Shown in pieces: positions 54,195-64,000 of a stretch of 64,000 nucleotides of DNA; position 1 is the first letter of the stretch; every line of letters begins with the position of its first letter. The position numbers and the translations under genes are program-made. Source of the DNA: Linyphia triangularis (taxonomy: Eukaryota > Arthropoda > Arachnida > Araneae > Linyphiidae); assembly GCA_963978545.1 (NCBI GenBank), contig OZ021732.1, forward strand, positions 60,240,714-60,304,713, read 5' to 3'. The notes beneath the pieces are model-generated. The model was given only the letters and a program-made list of their open reading frames with translations. It was not told the origin of the DNA and did not search any database.

Positions 54195-55760
54195 TTGCGT
54201 TTTTCCACGTTTTGAAACATATTGATTTAAAAAAAATCTAGAAAAAATGTCTGTGTGTGTGTCTTTGTTTATGTGTTCAGCATAACTCACGAACAAATTG
54301 AACTACGACATTCATATTTGGTGTGCGGGTTGGTGATAGCCATGGGACCTACCATTAAGGTTGTCGTCAAAATCGCGCATGCGCGTAAGGTAGCTGCCAT
54401 TGAAAAAATCATGTTTTTCAGTAATTGCTCAAAAACGGCTCTAACGATTTTGTTCAAAATCGCTGTGGTGATGCCTCTTAAGGTGCTCTAAACATCCTGT
54501 TTATACTTAATTAACTCGTTCTGTTTCGTATGTTACTCATAACAAGACAGTAAAGAATTACTTACAGGTTTCTGGTACATTTTACTTGAACCGTCATCTC
54601 AGCTTGAAAGGTACTAGCAGCAAGAATATTCACATGGCTATTCGACAGTTACATTCAAGTAGAAAAGAAAAAATATAAAAACAATTGCGCATAGCGCCAT
54701 GTAGTGGACTGTATGAAGAAAGTTACTGAACACATCCCCACCACCAAAATTCCCGTAAAAATGTTTTAATGGCATAAAAAGTTGAAAAACGAATGCCTTT
54801 AACACAGAGTTCTCTTTCCTTGAGCATACCTCATCAAAGATTTTCTTTTTTTTTTATCTTTGCTCAGTTTCACTTACAATAAAGGATAATATAAGAATTA
54901 TCGATAAGCATATCGCCAAAATTCCCATTTTCCAGATTTGTTTTCTTTTTTTTCTTTTTCAAAAAGACCCATATAAGAATTATCACAAAAAATATCGCCG
55001 AACTGGCAATTTTGTCTAAGCGACTGATGAAAATATAAAAATGATAAATTACACAAATCTACATCAGCAATATAGTGTAATTGAAAGTTGTTTTTTTATT
55101 TTTGCATTTCTCTACGTTTTGGAACATCCTGATCTCAAAAAAGTGATCTAGAAAAAATGCCTGTCTGTGTGTACGTGGTCAGCATAACTCCCGAACAAAT
55201 TGAGCTATGATGTTCAAATTTGGTATGAGGGTTAACGGCAACCATGGGACCTACCATTAAGGTTTCCGTCAAAATCGCGCATGCGCATAAGGTAGCTGCA
55301 ATTGAAAAAATCATGTTATTCAATGATTGCTAAAAAACGGCTCTAACGATTTTGATAAAAATCGCTGTGCTAATGCCTCTTTAGGTGCTCTAAACATCCC
55401 CACCTGCTAAATTCCCGCAAAAAAATTTCAATGGCGTGAGAAGTGGAAAAATGAATGCCTTTAACACAGAGTTCTCTTTGCTTGAAAATAACTTATGAAC
55501 GATCGTTTTTTCTCTTCTTCTCAGTTTCACTTATAAGAAAGGATAATATAAGAATTATCAAAAAGGATATCGTCAGATTAGCGAAGGTGTTTTTTTTTTC
55601 TTCTTTTTTTTTTTTTCCCCCTTCTAAGTAGTCCCATATTACAATATCGCAAAAAATATCGTCAAACTGGCTATTTTTTCTAAAGAAATGATGGAAATTT
55701 AAAAACGGTAAATGACACAAATCCACATCAAGAATAAAGTGTCACTGAAAGTTGTGTGAT
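54195..55760. repeat. Diverged tandem duplication, two units
   Basis: The units share ACCTACCATTAAGG, AAAATCGCGCATGCGC, TCTAACGATTTTG, TTTAACACAGAGTTCTCTTT and GGATAATATAAGAATTATC in the same order. Unit 1 (about 54195-55085) has about 230 bp at 54497-54729 that unit 2 lacks; both edges carry ACATCC, so it is either an insertion with a 6-bp duplication or a deletion from unit 2. Confidence 0.65.
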
Positions 55761-56020
55761 GTTCCACACCCCTAGTTTTGTTTCAGATGATGGGCCGTTG
55801 TTCAGATTTTTTCAACAGCGTACACCTACCTACTCTTTGAGGACTCCTGTTTACCTGGCAAATTCACACTAAAAAATGGTTAAAATCATTTTTTTTTTTT
55901 TTTGTAATTTACGAATGTTTTTGTTAAGCTTAACAAGTTTTATATCAATAAATATAACAGTATTCTTAAAAAAATTTATAAAAAGAGCGGTTTTTTTCAT
56001 GCATCCAAAGTAGATAGAGC

Positions 56021-59000
56021 CCTTAAGCTCAAAATTGAGCATTTACTTTTTATCCGAAACATCCAATTAACTGTTAAAAAAAAATCGATAAATATTTAAA
56101 TTGGTTATTTTTGATGAAAATATCCAAGGCTCAATCTATAGTCTAAAATTGTTAAATTAAATACAAGTACCATATCAACATAAAATTTGTTCTTGGGATT
56201 AATATAAAAACTATACAACAGAATTTTGTCTGTAAAATAAAACTACATTAATTGTTTAAATTACTGGGGAAAAAACCTTTGCCATGCTACATAATTAATT
56301 ATGAAAGAATATAAATACATCTTACCAATTACCAATTTTTAATCCTTATGTTTTGAGTATCCAACACACTTTCCTACTTCTTCTATACTTTTGACTTTAT
56401 ACTAAAAATAAAATAAAATTTATAAATACACACTTAAAAGTTAAGAATATACATGATATTAAACATTGATTCTGTTGCAAAATATTATAAAAAGTTCTGT
56501 AATAATTGAAACATATAAAAATATGAAATTTCACACTTAGAAATTTCAATCCAAAGGACATATTTATGATAAATAGTAAGTATTCATACCACAAAACAAA
56601 CATACTTGGATTATATACTCCATACAATTATTAACAAAAAATACTTAATAAGCATGCAATAAAAAATACAATCCAGTATTCAGACATATAAGTTGACCAT
56701 CTTGCGAAATAAAATTTACATATTTGTGAGTTTTATCAACAATTACAATCCTTAATAATAAATATAATAAATTATACAGTATTCTGGCATATAAGTTTAC
56801 CTATTTCTAAAACTATCAACAGAGATATGCATCTAGTGCGAATTGAAGTTACAAGTAACAGAGAAATGTATAATAACACATATTGCACTTATTTACGTTG
56901 CGCTTTAAATTATCAGATTAAAATAAAATATAATAATCATAATGATTTTTAATTATAATGAAAAAATTCTCACAATCATACTGGATTCCTTATCAATCAC
57001 CATAATATCCTATAAGGAAAGTATAGTTCCCTATTCTGCACTTGGTCAAGAATTATAAAGCAGTCAACTTTTGACCAATCAATTTCGAAAACGTTTTACA
57101 TAAATCGGTAAAATGTATCATAGAACAATTTAATTTTTTTTTTATTTTATGTTTTACCAAATTTGATTAATTTATTCCCTTTTACTTCATGAAATCTAAA
57201 TATCGTGAATAAAGTGTATGTTAAAGCATGTCACAATCCAATTTAAGTTATTTATAAATTTGCCAATACATTGGATCAAATTAAAGGAATTTCTGTTGTT
57301 ACATCACTATGAAATTAGCATTTTATGTTCAAGCTAAAATCATTTGATATATGTATATCAAATTGTAAGCGTGATGTCTTTTATGCCAGATGTTCAAATT
57401 GGTGATGATTTTTTTTAATAGTGAAAGTTTTGTCGTTTCTTTTTCTGCATCATTTCTTGTGGAATAAATATTTGCAGCAAATTATATTAAAATTTTGATT
57501 ATGTCACCCAAGAAATATCAGAAATTTGCATAAATATTCATAGGTTCTTACTCATTGACAAGCGAGTGTGCATTTGTTAAGTAACTAATACATTTCTTCC
57601 CTATAGTTTATTGAAACGTCTAATAAATTCAATATATAAAAGTATTTAATGATGAAAACTGTCATCTTATTATAGAGCTATTAGAAACATAAATATTATA
57701 ATTTCAAATTGAATATTACAATTACATCCAATTGGCTTTTATAATAAACCAATAAATACTCTAAATCCGGCAAAGTAAAACTAGATAGTAATTCAAATTA
57801 AGTTCAAGGATATTTCCTTTGCAACCTTTATTTCTGATTTTGCTGTAATATAGGGTTTTCCAGTGTTTGTCAATAAATCTGTACTTTGGCATTGACATCA
57901 AACACTTATGCATTAAAATTGTCATTACTGTTCGTTGTGACGTGGCAAACTCACTGTTGCTTGAAAAGCATGTAGCAAAAGATTGCAAGGCGAAAATGCA
58001 TTCTTTATGAAAACTGACTATTGATAATTAGTTCAAGTCTGCAACCTCTACGTTGCCCTATTCACCGGGAGAATGGCGTTAGACATTCCAATACATGATT
58101 AGCTACAAAGCTACATGCCATGTTATATTTAAAAATTATTCGGTAACAATATATTTTCACGTTGTAATTGAATTCTATTACAAACTTCACTACAGCCAAC
58201 TCATTGGTTCAGTCTAGGAAAATTTGGATTTAGTTAGCTCTCTTCCATATTCCGCTGGGAATGCATATACAGCTTTATGGTGGATCGATTTCAATAATAG
58301 TGATATGCGATATTTTTGATGACAACATTGTAGTGGAAGGATTTTGTAACAGTACGGGGGAAAAAAAAAAATCTAAACGATGGCTATATTTTCGGTTCTA
58401 ATTATAGTAGAATCTTGCGGTTTGCACCAACATGTTTTGCTTACGATTTTCTATATGTCTGTATTCTATGGGGCTGTATACTAGGTAAATTTACCTCTAT
58501 CTTTAAAAATTTCAATACGAATCCCTATTTTTTTTTAATGTTTTCATTCAATTTAGTATATCTCGTTTACGTTAGATATTAAATTTCAGTTCATTATCTT
58601 GAGAAACGCGTCACTTATGAGCGAAAATGTTTTGGAAGATCTTGAGGGTAAATTTCTTAATCACGGGGAAGAATCGAACGTTTTGCATGATTCAAGACGT
58701 AACCTATTACGCGGTCTCTTAAAGTGAGTTTTTTTTTACAATTTTGCTAAAATATCGAGAACCAAAAGTCAAAATTAATTGAAAAAAATTTGGGAGGGGT
58801 TTTTGATCATGATAATTCAAATCGAAGCAAAAAAATTATATCTTTCAATTTAAAACTGATTTTATTAATTAATAATTAAAAAACTGTTTCATACAAAAGT
58901 TACATGTTATTTATGTTTGAACACAAAATGTCCTTTGAAATAAAAATTGCTAAAATATATTCACTGTATAAGAATTTATTGCCAAAAAAAAAAAATTTAT

Positions 59001-59185
59001 TTTTAACATTAATTTATCATTTTTTTTTTTGACATTATTTAAATTACTAACTACTCATCGTAAAATTACGAAATTTGGTATTCAAAGTTTTTTTTAATTT
59101 TAAATCTAAATATATAATATTATGAGGTTGCCGTTGAACTTTTTAAAGTTTGGTTTAGTTTGAATAAGTAGATGACCCCTCATGA

Positions 59186-59216
<31 letters not shown>

Positions 59217-60514
59217 TGATATACAATTAATAAAGACCTTCCACAATTTACAACGGTACTCGACTCTTGCTATTTCATCAATTAGAATACAAGATATAAC
59301 CATCGTTTATTTTGCGTATTGTACCTAATCAAGTGAATTGAACCACTGCGATTACCCATAAAACAATGCTCCACTGGTCACATAAAATGACACTGAAACT
59401 AAAGAACAACAAATGCCAAAAATTGTTATGCAATAGGAAACCGTTAGCTGATACTTTATGCATCCCTGAAACCCCTGTTCTTTTGCACAAAAATCAAACC
59501 TTTTCTCTAAAAAAAATTTATTCAAACGTTTTCGCGCATCTTGTATCACAGCTTTATAAAAAAGTATCGTTTAGTTTATAATTCTGTTTCAAAAGTATTT
59601 CCCTAATACGCGAGTAGTTTTTTCTCCTTCTACAATTAATTCCATAAAAAAAAAGTCTAAAAACACTAAGTATCTATTGTGAATGAATAGCTACAAAAAT
59701 CTCACATGTTTTTAAACAAATTTTCCTTTGCCCAAATTTGTCTTACTTTCTTTAGATTATGAGTAACACAATTACAAACTCTCTTCTATGATATTATTTA
59801 AAATTATCATTTATTATCAGCATTATATCATGGCGAGAAAAATTAAAGGAATATCAGTTCTTCCATAATAACTTCTCAGTAGAGCAGCATAGACATATGG
59901 AATTCACCTCAAAAGGGTATCTTAATGTAATTTAATGGTAATAAAACAACACAGCAAAATAAAATGCTAAGTGTTCAGTGGGAGCACATGCAAAGGAATA
60001 GAGAACCATTAGTGTGCAGTTGTACAGATGCATGTATGCTATTTCATGTGTTATGCTGCTCCACTGAGAAGTTATTAGGGAAAATAAATTATTTTTCTCA
60101 CCAGTGTACATACTCTAATTCAGTTCTCAAAACTCACAAGAGATGGCAGCACGACAATTAATGGCAACTCTTTCGATGCATCTTTTAATCATTTAGCGGT
60201 AGTGTAGAAGAGTTGTTAACTTCCATCATTTGGATTAAAAATGCTTAAAGTTACAAAATTAATAAATATTCACAGATTTCGTTGATCATATTGGGAAAGA
60301 GGTAAAAATTATTATTTTTTAACCACAGCATTATACTAAGCATTAGAATTATACTCGATATCTCTTGAAGCCTCAACGGCACCGAATTTAGGAAATTGAA
60401 GGCAATTTTTGAAATAAACACACATTACACTTAACTCATTTAATGCGGAAAGAAATTTTTTTCAGACCTACAAATTACAAAAGCATTATTCCTTGTTAAT
60501 CGTTTTTGGACTGT
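56021..60514. other. AT-rich intergenic DNA
   Basis: About 4.5 kb with many A/T runs (for example 59191-59213). No gene, SINE or bounded element is recognisable. Short open stretches (57761-57988 on -, 59366-59581 on +, 59964-60161 on +) show no domain. Confidence 0.45.
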
Positions 60515-61333
60515 TTTTCGACTGGAAATTCTGGCAAGTGGTTTCAGGATTCTAATATTACTCTAATAAATCTATCCTTATTCTGCGGTTCAACTGTTTT
60601 TCTCGAAGCTTCAGTGATTAGTTTTACAATTTGCTCAACTGAATGTGCGTGTGTGAAGGATATTTAATAAAGTCCCAGCCATCCATTGGCACACCGCCCT
60701 GTATCATCTTCAAAAGTTTATAGGAACTAATCTGTCTGAGAACTAGAAGGGAAGAACCAGCTTCCCATAACAAATTTGCCAGTTGATGAGATCTAAGTAG
60801 TCTATAGCTCCAAGCTTAACAGCAGGAATAATGAATCTGAGAACACAATTTCCATCTGGGCCATTTCCTCTTGCCTTAATAATCCGTCTAGTTGCAAGAG
60901 ATCTTATACGACTTCTCTCATCAGGTCACATGGCCAAAAGCATGTTATATGGAACCGCAAAGTAAGAGTTGCGAAGAATTACTGTTTCTATTATCACACG
61001 ATACTTCTTAAAATACCGAAATGAGCTGATGCAATGCCACAGGTGTCTAGCACCGTCCTTTATGGAATGATGAATCTTAATTCAAATCCATGATGATGAC
61101 TTTTAAAATGAACACAACCAAAGTTAACAACTCATTGATGGATCTGATGTAAATATATAAAATTTCAGTATTCAATTGGCAGTTGTTAGCCAGAGGAACC
61201 AATTCAACGTTCCAGGTTGACTCTTAACTAGATAGGTTGAAGCTTAGCTAAAGGCGGTTCAAATATCTAAGAAGTATTTCTGATAGATCTTAGGGTGATG
61301 AAATTAATCCCTGGAAAGTCGCTTTCATAAAAG

Positions 61334-63117
61334 CAGGGATGAGTTTTATAAAAAATCAAAAAGCTGAAAACAAAACTCCAAACGTTTTATGCGCAAAACA
61401 CATTTTAAGCTATACTTAAAAAAATTGTGGTTTTCCATGTGCGTTTATAACACTGCACCTTCTCTGTCTGTCCCTGAGAAAAATGGTTCAAAATAGAGGC
61501 ACCTAGATGTAGGGATACACTTTGTGCTGTTATCAGGTATGGTATAGCTTTAAAAAAAAAATCCTTTAAAAGCGATGGAATCCGGCAAAAACTTCAAATT
61601 TTCAACAAGTCAAAAAACAACTTTAAGCAACTATACCATATTGACAAACAGGCCGAATATAACAAAACCTAGTTTTCTAATTTTTTAAGCTACATTTTAA
61701 GTACTAAAATCTTTACATTAAAATTTTTATTCCTACCATTCAACTTGTTCAATAAAATAAAAAGTATTTTTGAATAAAAGTATAAGAAACAAACAATTTT
61801 ACATACAATTGCAGTTAAAATAACAATATTAAACACAGCTTCTTTAGAAATTTTTTAATTGGGACTAATTTTCAGAATATTTTTATACAAAATGATATAA
61901 AAATTTTAGTATAGATTCACACGAAACGGCGAAATCGATCCTTCAACAGGCACTAATCACGGATATAGCGGCTATCGCATTTACGGAAGTCTAGTCATAT
62001 GGCTACAAAACGGTGTTGAAAATCTCGGTAATAGCCGGTATTGTATTAGAGTAAATCTCGGCAAAAATGACCATCACTCTAACAAAAGCAATAGTGCTTG
62101 CAATGCCGGCGAAAATCTAAATATCAGCCGAGATGAAAATCGCAATAACATGAGTATCGGCGATAGCGTCCACGATATCTGCACAAATTTCGGTTATATC
62201 GGATGTTATCAAAGTACGGCATTCCACGAAAGCAACTCTCACGCAAACTGAAATATCAAAGTTAGAACCTAATATACCGGAGCAACTCTCAACAATAACG
62301 CTATTGTATGGGCGTAACACTCGACGAAAATTACCATCACAAAATCTGGGCGATAGCGCAATTCATCACGGTAATATCAACATTCTTTCGGTAACATCGG
62401 TACAAATCTCAGATTTTATAACACGGTAGAACTCAACGAAAATGTCAATCACATAAACATCAGCGTTAGCGCCGAAGATACCGGAACAATTCTCAGCAAT
62501 AACGCTGTTATATCGGCGTAGTACTTCGGGAAAATGGTCACCACAGCAATCTAAATCACAACGATAACGCACGTCCTAGCCACACAAATCTCGGCAGTAG
62601 CGGACATTACATCAGCGTAACGCTTAACGAAAACAAGCAACACATACTAACGTAAATAAACGATAGTTCCGCGGATGTCAGACTTGGAAGCAAGAGCATT
62701 ATTAGTATACGTTAATCGCGTGAAATCGTAAGAAGGAATTTACATTTTGAGCAGAGAAAAAAATGACACAAAAGGATCAAATTTCGGCGCAGTTGGAAAT
62801 GTACAAAATGCGAGTTTGAGCGCCAATTTAACTTAAAAAATTGCATTTCAGTGGATTTTTGTACTTGGAGCAGGAATAAGGCAGGAATGTGATGCAACCC
62901 CCGAGCGATAAGTTTCCCGATCTTTCGGAAGTGAAGCTGCTTCGCGGTTCAGCCTTAGAAAAAAAGTTATTTTTCCGTGGGATAGAAAAAGCGGGAAAAC
63001 ACGGATTTTTTTCAGGAATTAGAAAAGCGGAACTTTCTTTGCAAAAGCGGAATTCTTTTTTTTCTAAAAAATTAAAAAAGCGGAATTCCGCCATATGGCG
63101 GAAGAAACTCATCCCTG
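61334..63117. mobile_element. CAGGGATGAG-ended transposon inserted in the relic ORF
   Basis: CAGGGATGAGTTT at 61334 is inverted at the right end (AAACTCATCCCTG to 63117). Both sides read TAAAAG (61328-61333 and 63118-63123), a 6-bp direct repeat. On the - strand the host ORF reads KGCETLPLVPF up to the right edge, and its later part resumes beyond the left edge. The interior has a degenerate tandem array and an end region rich in GCGGAA motifs, but no transposase. Confidence 0.65.
61930..62690. repeat. Degenerate tandem array (ATCTCGGC...AATRRCG units)
   Basis: Related units recur with ATCTCGGYAATAGC, TATCGGCGTAACAC, TCGACGAAAATKACCATCAC and variants. Two longer stretches align at a spacing of 214 bp (62300 and 62514), and another at 88 bp (about 62502 and 62590). 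The array is richer in CG dinucleotides than anything around it. It lies within the CAGGGATGAG-ended element. Confidence 0.55.
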
Positions 63118-64000
63118 TAAAAGGAACAAGTGGAAGCGTTTCGCATCCTTTCAGGTTTAGTGCAATGTCTCCGGTGTAAGAAGTGGGACCAGATGACTTG
63201 CTGTTTATGAACTCAAATAGGCGTCATAATGGCAACTCATTGATATGAAGTAAGCAGATAATTCATTGGATTGGTTTTTGAAATTTCAGTTCAAGCCTAC
63301 GAATTACACCATTAAACGCTCCAGTGTTTATGACCGCGCCGTCACACCCGAGAACAATAAGGTTGATAAAATCATCCAATAATGCATTGGTTACTTATTT
63401 GTAAAAGCTGTTGGATATACTGTTAAGACTATTCAGTTTCATGTGTGACATGCACCATGTCCATGGAATCAGGCTACGATACAATACAGTAATGATCTTC
63501 GACAATTGTTCATTGTTAAAGTGTTGTCATGCCGTCCATTAAAATAAAAGCCTAATTGAGTAGAACGGTTTTCATTTCATTTTGAGACCAATGCTTTCTT
63601 AATTCTAGACTTTTCCCTCGATATTATATTTTTGTCTTTGACGAAGCTAGTGTTTGATTTCGATACTAAATCCAAATATTTCACAACACTAGATACAATA
63701 GCATCAGTGACTCCGTTAGACACACTATATCTCTGACTGATAAAAGCTGTTTTATCCCATTTCAAACGCATTTGCATACTCACTGGCCTATTGAACAGAT
63801 TTCTTTGTAAATGTTACGTATGACGCGTCTTTGGTGCTCATCTGGTATTCCTCGACAGAAGATATTTAATCAGAGTTATAAGATTTAACATACTTTTTAA
63901 TGACGTGAATTCCCAACTTTTCCGCCCTACCACAAAAAGATCCAAGACACTTTGACTTTTTCGAGCCATCCTTATAAACATCTTTCACACACAAGACTAA

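Larger units (their letters stand above)
53625..56020. mobile_element. Unclassified element with about 250-bp inverted repeats and internal duplication
   Basis: The left arm 53625-53882 and right arm about 55788-56020 are inverted copies. Shared blocks are GGATGCATGAAAAAAACCG, AACTTGTTAGGCTTAACAAA, TTTTTTAGTGTGAA, GCCAGGTAAACAGG and AGTAGGTAGGTGT. The left arm also contains an (AT)n tract. The 1.9 kb interior is a diverged tandem duplication (about 54195-55085 and 55098-55760) with no ORF. The ends are approximate and no target duplication was identified. It may be a MITE or foldback element. Confidence 0.6.
60515..64000 (-). pseudogene. Relic ORF of an unclassified multi-copy arthropod family, split by a transposon
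   Basis: Reading the - strand from the right edge, broken frames give in order: KDGSKKSKCLGSFCGRAEKL (about 63980), MQMRLKWDKTAFISQRYSVS (63577-63783), LGFYFNGRHDNTL (about 63555), CDGAVINTGAFNGVIRRLEL (about 63350), KGCETLPLVPF (about 63150), then past the insertion KDGARHLWHCISSFRYFKKY (about 61070), SYFAVPYNMLLAM, RSLATRRIIKARGNGPDGN, LGAIDYLDLINWQ (about 60790) and VEQIVKLITEASRKTVEPQN (about 60620). This order matches a large uncharacterised protein I associate with repetitive arthropod ORFs. FxGRxD and CDGxxxNTG may be acidic positions of a nuclease or transposase fold (inference). Stops and frameshifts show it is dead; its 5' end lies beyond the window. Confidence 0.5.

Noticed and set aside
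1..64000. CRISPR arrays, operons, bacterial promoters, ribosome-binding sites
   Set aside because: Introns, SINEs and polyadenylation signals show this is eukaryotic nuclear DNA, and no regular short-repeat/spacer array is present.

Overview
This window looks like AT-rich nuclear DNA from an arthropod, most probably a spider. Genes are split into short exons with GT/AG introns of hundreds to thousands of bases. The intergenic and intronic space is packed with decayed transposons, tRNA-derived SINEs and homopolymer runs. The spider assignment is inference: the gag start and the repeat families resemble ones I associate with spider genomes, and no search was run.

Two conserved genes lie on the + strand. 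At 550-12822 are the last five coding exons of CIR1, a corepressor that binds the Notch effector RBPJ/CSL; the 5' exons lie left of the window. At 20257-41432 is a complete ten-exon UXS1 gene (Golgi UDP-glucuronate decarboxylase, the enzyme that makes UDP-xylose for proteoglycan synthesis). All its splice phases agree and they give a 401-residue protein. On the - strand, 48671-50034 is one long exon of an unrecognised single-pass membrane protein with a basic juxtamembrane stretch.

The rest is mostly mobile DNA. The CIR1 introns hold a pogo-like MITE, a near-perfect 109-bp foldback, a TTAA-bounded GC-rich MITE, a decayed transposase fragment, a CAG-ended MITE and a dead piggyBac-type element. 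Between the genes lie a LINE reverse-transcriptase fragment and a hAT-like element. The UXS1 introns contain a SINE, an LTR element reduced to LTRs plus the start of gag, a Tc1 element interrupted by a hAT-like element and a MITE, a terminal-inverted-repeat element with internal tandem units, and a dead long-spacer (DD82E-type) Tc1/mariner element. Downstream of UXS1 are three copies of one tRNA-SINE with clear target duplications, more CAG-ended MITEs, a MITE with long inverted repeats, and a 2.4-kb element with long inverted repeats and an internal duplication.

At the right edge, a relic - strand ORF of an unclassified multi-copy family (60515 to beyond 64000) has been split by a CAGGGATGAG-ended element that carries a degenerate tandem array. 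I regard this relic, the DD82E element and a possible 90-nt cassette exon in UXS1 as the observations most worth following.
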